A stretch of 64,000 bases of DNA from Antedon mediterranea (taxonomy: Eukaryota > Echinodermata > Crinoidea > Comatulida > Antedonidae), in the NCBI RefSeq assembly GCF_964355755.1, contig NC_092680.1:18145001-18209000 (forward strand), in the 5' to 3' direction. A program made the translations under genes and the position numbers. Every line of letters starts with the position of its first letter. Positions within the stretch are counted from its first letter, which is position 1. The notes under the pieces are model-generated. The model made no database searches, was not told the origin of the DNA, and saw only the letters and a program-made list of their open reading frames with translations. Of the stretch, positions 11,440-22,044 are shown piece by piece.

Positions 11440-12205
11440 ATTATAAAGCGACGAAGAAACATTCGAAAACACCAAGCAACTATACAGCGAAGCACTTCGA
11501 ACAAGCGGACACAAAGATAACTTACTCTACACCCACCACTCCGCATCCGGTATAAGAAGAAACAGAGGGAGAAACATAATATGGTTCAACCCACCATTCA
11601 GTACGAACATTAAGACAAATGTCGCACGAACCTTTTTGCAATTAATTAAAAAACATTTTCCCAATGGACACGTATTACATAAAATATTTAATAAGAACAA
11701 TGTTAAAGTAAGCTATAGTTGTATGCCATGTGTAAAAAATGTAATTAACAAGCATAACCACAATGTACTGAACCCCCATACAGAACGAGAAAGTGCGTGC
11801 AATTGCCGCAACAAACCCAATTCCCCCTAAATGGTTCATGCCTCGCATCTGAAATTGTCTACTCCACCGACGTCATAACCAATAACGAAACTAAGACATA
11901 TATTGGTATGACGGGTGGGCAGTTTAAAACTAGGTTTAACAATCACGAGAAATCTTTCAAAAAAGAAACGTACAGTAAAGAATCCGAGCTCTCAAAGTAC
12001 GTATGGTCTTTGAAAAGTAATGTTTATTAAATGGTAAGTAATTAAATATTCCTCCACTAAGAACGCCGATTATGGGCGTTGTAGTCTTTGTTTAGATGAA
12101 AAGCTATGTATTCTAAATGCAAACAAAACAAATTTGCTAAGCAAAAGGTCTGAACTGATTTCAAAATGTCGTCATAGCAAGAAAATTTACATACCACCTG
12201 ACTAA
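11440..12205 (+). mobile_element. Penelope-like element A, C-terminal fragment with GIY-YIG
   Basis: Decayed 3' part of a Penelope-like retroelement. Readable pieces are IIWFNPPF, FLQLIKKHFPNGH, KVSYSCMPC, a CNCR knuckle and the GIY-YIG endonuclease segment KTYIGMTGGQFKTRFNNH followed by ELSKYVWSLK; the coding sequence ends YIPPD-stop near 12,202. Several frame changes make it inactive. The N-terminal part of the same family lies on the other strand in unit 2 (35,093-35,341). Confidence 0.8.
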
Positions 12206-12239
12206 AGCCTTATAACACCTTGAGATACGGTATTGTTCA

Positions 12240-12282
12240 GTCTATCTGAAGATCGTTTAACGTGAAACACCGTGCAATAGAC
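12240..12282 (+). ncRNA. Hammerhead ribozyme motif in Penelope-like A terminal repeat (decayed)
   Basis: Arranged as a type I hammerhead: stem I 5' GTCTAT (12,240-12,245), core CTGAAGA (12,246-12,252), small stem II CGT/ACG, core GAAA (12,264-12,267), short stem III ACAC/GTGC, then stem I 3' ATAGAC (12,277-12,282), a perfect complement of the 5' strand. Base 16.1 at 12,275 is C instead of U, which should weaken cleavage. Hammerhead motifs are known from terminal repeats of Penelope-like elements. The surrounding repeat is 12,186-12,300. Confidence 0.6.
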
Positions 12283-12309
12283 GCCCGTGTTCTATCTAAT
12301 TCATAAATA

Positions 12310-13385
12310 TATATATATATAAATCCAAAGGCAAATTACTGAAAAAAATGACAATGCTGTGGATATCAGTGGCTGGATCTCAATGGAGATACAAAAATAA
12401 AAAGCGAAAAGCTAAATCAAAACGATAAAGTAAACAGCCAGAAAAGTTAGCAGAGCTTTCGGGCAACACTAGCCCTTCATCAGTGCAAGTGAAGGAATTT
12501 GGACAACGTCATAGTATAAAGCTGGCAAGTGCTGCCTGGGTGGACAGGAATAAAAGAAATTGAACAAAGGGAGCCAGGGTGGAGTCTGAATAATAGTAGA
12601 AAACAAAGAAGGTAGCTTGGTAGAGATATACACAATTTTGGAATGAAACTAAAAAACAGCTTAAATGGTGGTTAATATTGAAACTTAAATTTTGGTAGTC
12701 AATGGAATAATTTTACCGATCTGGGAGTTTGTTCCTAATGTTAAGTCCAAAAGGTTTTGTGGTAGTAATTCCCAGTGGTTTTCTTTGTCTTTGCGAGTTT
12801 TGTCGCTCCATTTGACATCGTGGTCTATTGCAATAACTCTGAAATTTGCAATCGAGTGACCAGCTGAATTAAAATGTTCGGCTACAGGTTGATCAAGCTT
12901 TAATGTTTTGATAGCTGATCTATGTTGTGTCATTCTCATACGGAGAGTGTTTTTTGTTTCTCCGACGTACTGTTTGCCACAAATATTACAGTATATGAGA
13001 TAAATGACGTTTTTGGTTAGACAATTAATTGATTGTCTTATCCGAAAAATGCGGCCAGTTTGGTTACTCTCAAATTTGTCAGTAGAATCAACCAATAAAC
13101 AAGTTTTGCAAGATTTGCCGCAAAGGTGACTGCCCAAATTTTGGCTGTCATGAGAGTTAATTTCACTCTTAAATTTGGATCTGACTAATATATCACGAAG
13201 GTTGGGAGGCCTACGAAATGCAATAATGGGTGGTTCCGGATAAAACAGTCCTGAGACGTTCTGTGGACTGTAGAATGGGCATATGTTTCTCAATAATAGC
13301 CCGTAATGGAGGCAACCTAGGGTGGTAGGTTGTGACAAATGGCACTCTGGTCGAATTTTTTGGCTGACGTGGTTTGTACGTCAGT
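12310..13385 (-). mobile_element. Penelope-like element B, C-terminal fragment with GIY-YIG
   Basis: Minus-strand fragment. The longest open part (13,338 to 12,685, 217 codons) has IIAFRRPPNLRDILVRSKFK, a CGKSCKTC knuckle, VIYLIYCNICGKQYVGETKN (the GIY-YIG core as LIYC...YVGET) and an AEHFNSAGHS segment. A frameshift near 13,240 separates it from an upstream VPFVTTY stretch. The 3' end (12,310-12,540) recurs as solo fragments at 19,500, 24,672, 39,220 and 41,900. Inactive, 5'-truncated. Confidence 0.85.
12448..12483 (-). ncRNA. Hammerhead-like core at Penelope-like B 3' end
   Basis: Minus strand reads CTGATGA (12,483-12,477), one extra A, stem II GGGC/GCCC, GAAA (12,460-12,457), then a small stem III AGC-TCT-GCT and A. 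These match the conserved bases of a hammerhead, but no complementary stem I is visible, so activity is doubtful. Confidence 0.4.
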
Positions 13386-13412
13386 ATTTGACATCGAGGA
13401 ATATCTTTTGCT

Positions 13413-13494
13413 TAAACAAATCAGGCAAAGAACATTAATTCTAAACCACCCGGTAATATACTGAAATTTAATTAATTAATTCGAAACGATAAAG
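13413..13494. repeat. 82-bp direct repeat, left copy
   Basis: Nearly the same as 15,317-15,402 (starts AAACAAATCAGGCAAAGAAC, ends CGAAACGATAAAG). The right copy represents the uninterrupted site of the TIR transposon inserted at 13,495. Confidence 0.8.
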
Positions 13495-15031
13495 GGGTCA
13501 TTCTTCAGTAAGTGTCTAATTTCAGGTTTATAAAAAATCGATTTTAAAATTTGCATTTTTTAAATTTTAAAAGTTTATTCAGATAAATGAACATGTATTA
13601 CATGGCAAGCGTATGTTTGGCGCAATCTTTATTATATATTTCGTGTTTTATTCGTATTTATAAACACATGGTTCTATGTTACTGTCATTTCCGTCACATT
13701 TATGGGATATACAAAGATAGAAAAAATAACGGTTCAGGAATTATAAAATTATTTCCATTATTAATTCTTTGATACTATATATTATTTTGAAAATGATTGT
13801 TTTAACATTTATAAGTATGATGTTATACGTTCAAAACCATTTACTATTCCAAAAAATAATAATTTTCAGAAAATAGTATGACTGTCACTGATGTTTTACA
13901 AAATTCTGTTGAACTAATATTACTATCCATTGACAAAGTAGAAGAATATTGTTTATATTTCAATATACCACATAATTGCGTTCATTATTTAAATATTTTA
14001 GGATTTAAAAGGATAAAATATCCATGTGACGGAGATGAAACCGTGACGGATATGACGAACCTAAAAAATCATGTGACGGAGATGACTTTAAGATATGATT
14101 TGATTATGTTTATTGACCAGAGTCACATAGATATACAATGTAATAACATAATAAAGATATACAAAACAAAATGTACAACAAAAAAAGGCCCTGGCAATAA
14201 CAAAAAGTCATATCCGTCACGGGCCGTCATCTCCGTCACAACGAAACATTGGGAAATGTGACGGAGCTGACCGTGACGGAGATGATGTATTTAGCATTGG
14301 ACAACCTAGGATCACATCGTAGGCATGTCTGACAGCGGAGACGGATTGCATACTTCTAGATACCGTGAATAACTTGTATTTCCAGTTGAAAAAAACCAGA
14401 AATTATATTTATTTAATGAGTTCTATACCGTTCGGATATAACATTCAATAAAGGTACGCAGCTGTAATTTTTCTAAAACCTCGTTTTTTTAGCTTTTTTC
14501 CTCTTTTTATTGAAAATGATGTGCTGCTAGTTTAATTTCAATATCTTCGTATGTTTACAACGCACAGTCAATATTTTTCACCGCCGTTCATTAAACTGTA
14601 GACGGTACATTTAAATTATGTGACGGAAATGACACAAAACTGCGGGACAAGCTTTTTCCAAACAAAAACTTTAAAGTTTGAGATTTAATGTATGTAGAGA
14701 TGTATTTCGAAGAATATAATCGCATGAAATCATGATTAACTAACTTTTTACAATATTTTCGATAACAAAAGTCCTGTTATCAAATATATACGGCGATCAT
14801 AAAATTGAAGATGTACGATCGGGACATAGGATTTTAGGGGGTTGCCTGAAACATTTTTATAAAAATTAACAATATCAATGTAATTATCTTTATTTTATGT
14901 AATTAATTATATTTCCAATAATGTTGATTATGATTTAAGTCAAGAATTTTTATTTTTTAATGATGAATTTTCAGTCTCTATCCCACCAAAGTATCGGGAC
15001 ACGATTTTAGACACTTACTGAAGAATGACCC
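13495..15031. mobile_element. TIR DNA transposon, about 1.54 kb, unclassified
   Basis: Perfect 25-bp terminal inverted repeats starting GGGTCATTCTTCAGTAAGTG at 13,495-13,519 and 15,007-15,031, flanked by AAAG on both sides (possibly a longer GATAAAG duplication with three filler bases). The interior has about nine copies of GTGACGGA(A/G/C/T)ATGAC on both strands, clustered at 13,683-14,290 and 14,615. No transposase is recognised; the 127-codon open frame at 13,878 contains the repeats and is not convincing. Non-autonomous. Confidence 0.75.
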
Positions 15032-15044
15032 AAAGATAAAGATG

Positions 15045-15141
15045 AGGAAATCTGTGAGAATGAGAAAAAGTCGCCCCAACCGAGACTCGGACCGCCTGCT
15101 TGATATGCAGAATGATGTCCTAACCATTAGACCACTGGGGC
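15045..15141 (-). mobile_element. tRNA-derived SINE-like repeat (Asp/Glu-type head)
   Basis: The head (15,141-15,073) has a complete acceptor pair GCCCCA/TTGGGGC, a GTGGTCTAATGGTTAGGAC D-arm (A box) and a GGTCCGAGTCTC T-arm (B box), with an anticodon stem CTGC/GCAG enclosing ATATCAA. Extra bases before the anticodon stem and a poor T stem rule out a working tRNA. The tail ACTTTTTCTCATTCTCACAG recurs downstream of similar T-arms at 15,725-15,790 and 19,945-20,005. A head remnant without tail lies at 17,212-17,252. Confidence 0.6.
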
Positions 15142-15491
15142 TTTCATGGTATTGTTCGAACTCGATTGGATAGCGACTCTTTAACATTCTCGGCGTGGTA
15201 CGGCGGAACAGCACTAGTCCTCAGTTGTACGGACGCGCACCAGAGATCAAATTGATACGCCCTCCAGTATTTTTATTCACGAGGCGGGATCTCCGAAGAG
15301 ATACTTTTATATATATAAACAAATCAGGCAAAGAACATTAATTCTAAACCGCCCGGTAATAATAATACTGAAATTTAATTAATTAATTCGAAACGATAAA
15401 GATGAGATATATATATATATTGTGAGGGTGTTTTATTTGTTGTATGAGAGAACGTATCTGGTGGGTGAAAATCTGTGATAACACCATATAT
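15142..15491. other. Spacer with (TA)n
   Basis: No gene seen. Contains the right copy of the 82-bp repeat (15,317-15,402) and short TA runs. Confidence 0.5.
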
Positions 15492-16060
15492 GGCTCTGTA
15501 GGCTAGTGGTATGATACTCGCTCTGTAAGCGAAAGATCGCAGGTTGAAATACCGCCAGAGACATTTTTTTAACATTTGTTTACAACTAAAAATACGGAAC
15601 TTTCGGCGATGAGCTATGCTCGACGCGATTATGAGATCATGGTCCGAATATGAGCACTGTTTTAATAATTTGACAGTATGATTTAATTGATCTCTGGTGC
15701 GCGTGCGTACCATTTGAGGGAATAGTGCTGAAATCTGTGAAAATAAGAAAAAGTTGCTTCAACCGAGATTCGAACCCGGCATTAAAAACTTATTTTGTGT
15801 TAAAAACCTTCTGAAGGTCACCGAATATCACCAAACACACTGATTGTTCACACTATATTAGTCACAAATTCACTGATACTTATCCGATATTTTTCTGGAA
15901 AAGTCAAATTTGTTCAAAGTTTAATAATCTTTACAGCAATATAAATATTAATAACTAAATGCTACGTATTTTTTTCCGGAAGTTTGATTCCACTCGTGAA
16001 AACAGTAACATCGATTAAATTACCATGCTATGATGAATACAAATTCCTCTAAAGCCAAAA
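15405..16060. repeat. Internal duplicated block, left copy
   Basis: From the TATATATTGTGAGGGTG word on, this matches 19,657-20,260 of the same unit and 39,378-39,960 of unit 2. It contains the tRNA-Pro-like repeat and a SINE tail (15,725-15,790). In unit 2 the left copy survives only from about 35,590. Confidence 0.7.
15492..15560 (+). repeat. tRNA-Pro-like repeat
   Basis: GGCTCTGTAGGCTAGTGGTA start, anticodon stem CTCGC/GCGA around a TCTGTAA-type loop, and T-arm GGTTGAAATACCG. Best resembles tRNA-Pro in the body, but the anticodon position reads TGT with C/T changes at position 33 and the T stem is mismatched. Recurs at 19,752 and 39,466 inside a larger duplicated block, so it is part of a repeat, not a working gene. 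Confidence 0.5.
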
Positions 16061-16374
16061 CCGCCAAGCTTAATTTATTCTGTAAATAATGTCTAAAGGT
16101 GCGTTTGATTGGTTCTTTTTACGGACTAATCCCATTTGTGAAGCCTCCTATCGTTACGTACAGAATAGCCATGATAATTCAGATATATTTATTGTCCAAA
16201 AACAGACGATCAATGATACAAATAGCCAAAAGACTGAAACCGTAACCTTTTACATGAAAACGTTTTAAATTTATAAGAAAATATCCTATATGTAAAAAAA
16301 AATGTATAGACAATTAAATATAAGGAAAGAAAACGACATTAATATGAAGTAAAGGACATAAAAAAGTCTAAGGT

Positions 16375-17165
16375 GTATCATTAAAGAGTCTGATTAGGGC
16401 TGGAATAGCTGACTTTCAGCGCGTCTCAGTACGCGACAAAAGGATCTCTTTCCTGAATAAACTTAATACGCTTACCATGTACGTTTAAAGAGGTATGCCA
16501 GACACAGCAAGCATACCGGTATTCTAAACACGGCCTAATATTTGGTATTAAACACTACCATGACATTTCAATGGTTTCGGAAGCATCTGATTATTAGTGC
16601 ACCAGAGTTCAATCTCATTAAACATACATTGCATAGAGGAATCACAACCCTTTTAAAAAATTTCACCAAAGGTAAAGTCGTCAGCATATTTCCATTGCCT
16701 GCAGTTTCCCTCACAAGCATCATTAATGAGGATGAGAAAGAGCACAGGCCTCAACCTAGTACCTTGCGGTACCCACAAGTAATTTGGCGTGTAGATGATA
16801 TATTAGTGCCGATTTTGAATTAGTAACTCTATTGGAAAGAAAACATCAGACGATGGGTATGATAGATGGTGTAACACCAATTGAAATTATCTTATTAGTT
16901 AAAACTGTGTGCTCCACACGATCGAACGCTTTGGTGAAATCTATAGCACAAACACTGACTAACAGCTTTTACCATCAACATCTTTAAAAACAAGAGTCAA
17001 GCATGGTAATTAAATAATAAGAAGTCGAAAAGCCTCTTCTACTACCGAACTGTGTGAAGTCCAAATTAAGCAAGCGATCAAAAACATATATAAGGAACCG
17101 TTTCTATTAAATTATTGCCTGTAAACGGTTTTTGTGAATGACCCGACAACCTTGTTAGCGACTTC
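16375..17165 (-). mobile_element. CR1/jockey-like LINE reverse transcriptase fragment
   Basis: Minus strand, from right to left: CAIDFTKAFDRVEHTVL (about 16,960-16,910), FLSNRVTNS, then KYADDFTFG with the catalytic ADD (about 16,680), and a C-terminal stretch with CVWHTSLNVH. Frameshifts and stops break it. Copies: 36,050-36,860 in unit 2 and shorter ones at 20,235-20,480 and 39,945-40,190, which have lost the ADD codons. Confidence 0.75.
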
Positions 17166-17640
17166 AGGGCTGTTGGTGCAAAATAAGTTTGTAATGGAAC
17201 TTTTTCTTGATATGCAGATGTCCTAAACATTATACCACTGGGGCTTTCATGATGTTCAAAATTGCACTGATAATAAAATGTATTACTTAATACTTACCCA
17301 GATTCTAAATTCGATTACTTAAACTAGAAATTGCTTACCGACCAATTTACCTACACTGAAAGAGACTCGCCTTTATTGTCGTTATATGAAGTAAATTTGA
17401 TTTTTTTGTTAATTTGAATCCTAATTTATAAAGATGGTTTTATAAAACGTTCGATAAACCAATTATTGCTACGTTTCGACTATTTTCAATAGCCTTGGTC
17501 AAGCAAATGACTATTATAATCCTTGTTATTATGTTCTTTACTTAGGACAAATCTTCTTTTGCATACCGATAGATTTGGCGCTCCCTTTGCCATTCAAATG
17601 AAAAATGTCTTACTGTGAGTGTGGGTACTGTTAGATATAT
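17166..17640. other. Low-copy duplicated spacer
   Basis: No gene seen. Contains a degenerate SINE head (17,212-17,252) and a segment (17,265-17,550) repeated at 20,505-20,800, 36,960-37,260 and 40,210-40,520. Confidence 0.5.
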
Positions 17641-17644
17641 AAAA

Positions 17645-17845
17645 ATAAACTGTATTACTGTGAGTGCGGATAGGCCCTACTGTTAGGTATATAAACACAT
17701 AATATACAAATAAACTGTATTACTGTGAGTGCGGATAGGCCGTGTTAGGTATATAAACACATAATATACAAATAAACTGTATTACTGTGAGTGCGGATAG
17801 GCCCTACTGTTAGGTATTATAAACACATAATATACAAATAAACTG
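17645..17845. repeat. Tandem repeat, about 64-bp period
   Basis: Three to four copies of a unit containing AAACTGTATTACTGTGAGTG, GGATAGGCCCTACTGTTAGG and ATATAAACACATAATATAC. Unit 2 has only about two copies (37,350-37,430); single related units lie at 20,875-20,950 and 40,610-40,690. Confidence 0.85.
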
Positions 17846-17849
17846 TTGC

Positions 17850-18595
17850 TTGGTGTAACATGTACTGTACTATTTCAATCGACTATGATTCTCTTCTTAT
17901 TCAGCAAGATGTTGTTAGGCTTTGCAATTGGTCTGACACATGGAAAATGTTCTTAAATCCGCTTAAGTGTCAGATTCTTACTTTATCACTTAAAAAACAA
18001 ATTATTAATTTTGATTACACTATTAACGGACTTTCTCTTTGATAGGGTTAACTTGAAGAATCTTGGCATTTATATTGATTCGAAACTTATCTTTAACAAA
18101 CATGTTGATCATATTATTTTTTCCATGGAATGTTAGGTATGCTTAGGCGTCACTGTAAACACATCGCTAGTGACCACAACAATCCAGGTCCTTTAATTCA
18201 TCTTCCTCCGCTTCATACTGGGAGAAGCTTCTTTGATTTGGTATTTCTTTTTAAATGCTTCAACTCCCTTTTTAAATGCAATATTTTATCATTTTTTCCC
18301 CCTTGCCCGTTGTCGAGTCAACGTAACCAAAATTGGTTTCATTCAAAGATTATCCAAGCTTTTTAATTCAATTTCTATTAAAGATAAGACTATCGATATT
18401 CTTTTTGACACTTTGTCCAAATTTAAGTCTAAAGTTCTTAAATCGATTTAAGTTTGCCTTTCTGTTTGTTTCAAGTTTTGTATTTTAATGTGCTTTTAAT
18501 TCTATATTTACATCTTAAGAGTTTTACGGCATCCTGTATTTGGCGATTTTTCGCTGTTGGATGTGGTTGAAATAAAATAAAATGAAATAAAATGA
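17850..18595 (+). mobile_element. CR1/jockey-like LINE 3' end
   Basis: Plus-strand end of a LINE: LCNWSDTWKMFLNPLKCQIL (reverse transcriptase palm/thumb), LKNLGIYIDSKLIFNKHVDH, then a C-terminus SKVLKSI-stop, and a tail of AAATAAAATAAAATG units typical of CR1-type LINEs. About 130 bases (ISLVRPIFDFSS and neighbours) present in the unit 2 copy are missing here. Confidence 0.75.
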
Positions 18596-18812
18596 CAGTG
18601 ACAGTTTTAGCAAAGTATTAATTTGCAAATGTTTTACTCTATTTAGTGGTATATTATTTATAGGCCTTTAAAACATGAAAATAAATTTCGTTACTGATAA
18701 AGAATATATCTAAAAATTGTTCCTCTTGGTACCCATCCTCTTCCCCATCCCTCAACCTTAATGTTATATACAAAACACAAATTGGGTTTGTTTAAATGAG
18801 TCAAAATCAAAA

Positions 18813-18931
18813 ACAAGGCCAACAGCCATAAGTCGCGTGCTAAAACGCATAGTGATACAGACCGACAGACCGACAGACCGACCGACCGACCGACATAGCG
18901 AACTATAGAATCGCGTCCACGCGATTAAAAA
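18813..18931 (+). mobile_element. GACCGA hairpin element, copy c
   Basis: ACAAGGCCAACAGCC start, long GACCGACAGACC run, hairpin GCGTCCACGC and TTAAAAA end. Shared with unit 2 (38,531-38,654), so inserted before the tandem duplication. The related block at 21,255 lacks it. Confidence 0.75.
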
Positions 18932-19504
18932 GGTAATTCCCAGGGTGCTAAATATGAGTTGACTACATAAATCATCGTGTCTATTTATTCGTTTCTGTAA
19001 ACGACAATATATTATAGTCCTGCGGTACGTAAATTTAAAAAACGCTGAAATTACTGTGTATTCGAGAACCATCTGTGTGCACGACCTAGATGGTAAGCGA
19101 TGCATCTATTATGTTTTAATCCTCGTTATTGTTCTTTACTTAGGACAATTCTTCCTATTCACACGTCACCAAGATTAAGGTAGATTATACATTACTGACT
19201 TTAATAAATTAATATTATTTAACGTACTCACAGATTAAATCTTCTTACTTTTATTGAATTTAACTCTATCTCACTAAAGTTAATTATGTTAAATATTGTT
19301 GAAATAAATAAATAAATAAATATAAATGTTATAAATATTATCTTCAAAATGGAAAGATGTAGGCCTAATGGTGTGATAAAAGGAATGGGTATCATTGAGG
19401 AAGCTAACCCTAAAGGAACCAACAGGAAAGGCATTTATAATTTGCATGGAAAATCTCTGTTGACAAAATAAAATCAGATCATTTAGAAATAATACAAGCT
19501 GAAA

Positions 19505-19655
19505 ATAATAAAAATGCTGTGGGCATCGGTGGCTGGATCTCAATGGAAATACACAATAAAATCAAAAAGATAGATTAAAACGATAAAGTAAAACAGCCAG
19601 ACAAAATTAGTAGAGCTTTCGGGCAACACTAGCCCTTCATCAGTGCAAGTGAGAG
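19505..19655 (-). mobile_element. Penelope-like B solo 3' end
   Basis: Matches the 3' end of element B, including the CTGATGA/GAAA core (19,643-19,617). A (TA)n run follows. Decayed stem III (ACT instead of GCT). Confidence 0.7.
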
Positions 19656-19656
19656 T

Positions 19657-20480
19657 ATATATATATATTGTGAGGGTGTTTTATTTGTTGTATGAGAGAA
19701 TGTATCTGGTGGGTGAAAATCGTTGAAAATCTGTGATAATACACCAGATATGGCTCTGTGGTCTAGTGGTATGATACTCGCCCTGTAAGCGAAAGGTCAC
19801 AGGTTGAAATCCCGCCAGAGAAATTTTTCATCGATGTGCTATACTCGACGCGATTATGAGATCATGGTCCGAATATGAGCACTGTTTCAATAATTTGATA
19901 ATATGATTTATTTGATCTTTAGTGCGCGTGCGTACAATTGCGGGAATAGTGCTGAAATCTGTGAAAATAAGTCGCTTCAACCGAGATTCGAACCCGGCAT
20001 TACAAACTTATTTTTGTGCTAAAATCGTTCTGAAGGTCACCGAAAAACAACAAAAACACTGATTGTTCACACTATATTGGTCACAACTTCGCTGATACTT
20101 ATCCGATATTTTTCTGGAAAAGTCAAATTTGTTCAAAGTTTAATAATCTTTACAGCAATATAAATATTAATAACTAAATGCTATAGACGTATTTTTTTTC
20201 AGTTTGATTTCACTCGTGAAAACAGTAACATCGGTGAAATTACCCTTTTTAACAATTTCACCAATGGTAAGGTCAAAATATTTCCATCACCTGCAGTTTC
20301 CCTCACAAGAATCATTAATGAGGATGAGAAAGAGCACAGGCCTCAACCTCGTACGTTGTGGTACCCACAAGTAATTTGGCGTGTAGATGATATATTAGTG
20401 CCAATTTTGGAATTAATAACTCTATTAGAAAGGAAACCGCAGACGATGGGTATGATTGACGGTCTAACACCAAATGTAAA
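19657..20480. repeat. Internal duplicated block, right copy
   Basis: Second copy of the 15.4-kb block within unit 1: tRNA-Pro-like repeat at 19,752-19,820, SINE T-arm and tail at about 19,945-20,005, and a truncated LINE fragment from 20,235. The duplication is older than the unit duplication because unit 2 has both copies. Confidence 0.75.
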
Positions 20481-20504
20481 TCTTATTAATTAAAACGATG
20501 TGCA

Positions 20505-21750
20505 AAATTGCACTGATAATAAAATGTATTACTTAATACTTACCCAGATTCCAAATTCGATTCGAATTCGCTTACCGACCAATTTACCTACACTGAATGA
20601 GACTCGCCTTTATTGAAGTAAATTTGATTGTTATTATTTGGGTTTAATTAATTTGAATTATTATATATAAAGATTGTTTTATAAAACTTTCGATAAACCA
20701 ATTATTGCTACGTTTCGACTATTTTCAATAGCCTTGGTCACGCAAATGACTATTATAATCCTGGTTATTATGTTCTTTACTTAGGACAATTCTTCTTATG
20801 CCCTATTTTTTTTTAAATCCGGTTGAACAGGTCGATTTTCTTTAAATAAAATAATATTTTGATGGATTTAAATAAACTGTATTACTGTGAGTGTGAATAG
20901 GCCTTACTGTTAGATATATAAACACATAATATACAAATAAACTTTATTACTGACAGTTGCTTCTCAACGTTTGTATTAATTAATAATTACCAAAAAAAAT
21001 TCAAACGTCGTCGTGGTGTATACGTGTACTTTGCTATTTCAATCGACTATGACAGTGACAGTTTTAGCAAAGTATTAAATCGCAAATGTTTTACTGTATT
21101 TTAATACTGGTATATTATTTATAGGCCTATAAAACACGAAAACATATTTCGTTACTGAGTGAATAAAGAATATTTACAAATTGTTCATCTTTGTACCCAT
21201 CCTCTTCCCAATCCCTCAACCCTAATGTTATGTATTTGTTTAAATGAGTCCAAATCAAAAAGTTATCTTTCTCTTTCAGAAGTAATTCACAGGGTGCTAA
21301 TTTTAGTTGACTACATAAATCATCGTGTCTATTTATTCGTTTCTGTAAACAACAATGTATTATAGTCCTGAGGTACGTAAATTAAAAAAAACCGCTAAAA
21401 TTATTGTGTATTCGAGAACCATCTGTGGGCACGACCTAGATGTTACGCGAGCGAAGCGATCCTCCTTAGGACAATTCTTCTTATGCCCACCAAGATTAAG
21501 GTAGATTATACATTACTGTTAATAAATTAATATTATTTAGCGTACTCACAGATTAAATTTTCTTCCTTTTATTGAATTGAACTCTATCCCACAAAAGTTA
21601 ATTATGTTAAATATTGTTGAAATAAATTAATAAATAAATATAAATGTTATAAATATTATCTTCAAAATGGAAAGATGTATAGGTGTGGTAAAAGGTACGG
21701 GTATCATTGAGAAACCAACAGGACAAGCATTTATAATATGCATGGAAAAT
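20505..21750. repeat. Low-copy duplicated spacer
   Basis: No gene seen. Matches 17,265-17,550 and 18,595-19,440 of the same unit with deletions, and 40,210-41,500 of unit 2. Confidence 0.6.
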
Positions 21751-21754
21751 TAGT

Positions 21755-21896
21755 TTTCTCCACAACAAAATGTGATGTGCTCATATACGGACATGACGAT
21801 GTCATGTCACTACCATATTTGTGCATATCACTACCATATTTGAGGAACAACACACCTTTTTTATCAAACTGTTTGATAGTGTAAACAGAGCTTTAT
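21755..21896. mobile_element. Foldback MITE (TACACTATC family)
   Basis: Right arm GTTTGATAGTGTAAACAGAG and centre TCACTACCATATTTG match the foldback family described at 47,790. Left arm decayed. Copy at 41,505-41,640 in unit 2. Confidence 0.65.
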
Positions 21897-22044
21897 GATG
21901 TTGCATTAATATATGAAAACTATCTGTACTGGACAGATGACGATAAAATGACTGGAATACATCAATGCAGAAGCGGCTTATAATACTATAGCTCTTTCAC
22001 ACGTAACATTATAAAGTATTATAAAGCTTAATATAATATATTAT

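Noticed and set aside
13878-14261. 127-codon frame inside the TIR transposon as a transposase
   Set aside because: Partly composed of the GTGACGGA motif, no DDE-type residues or zinc fingers recognisable.
16542-16823. 93-codon plus-strand frame, repeated in unit 2
   Set aside because: Shadow of the minus-strand LINE reverse transcriptase.
17645-17845. CRISPR-like array
   Set aside because: Direct tandem repeat without unique spacers in eukaryotic DNA.
19752-19820. Functional tRNA gene
   Set aside because: C at position 33, mismatched T stem and odd anticodon; the whole block is a duplicated repeat.
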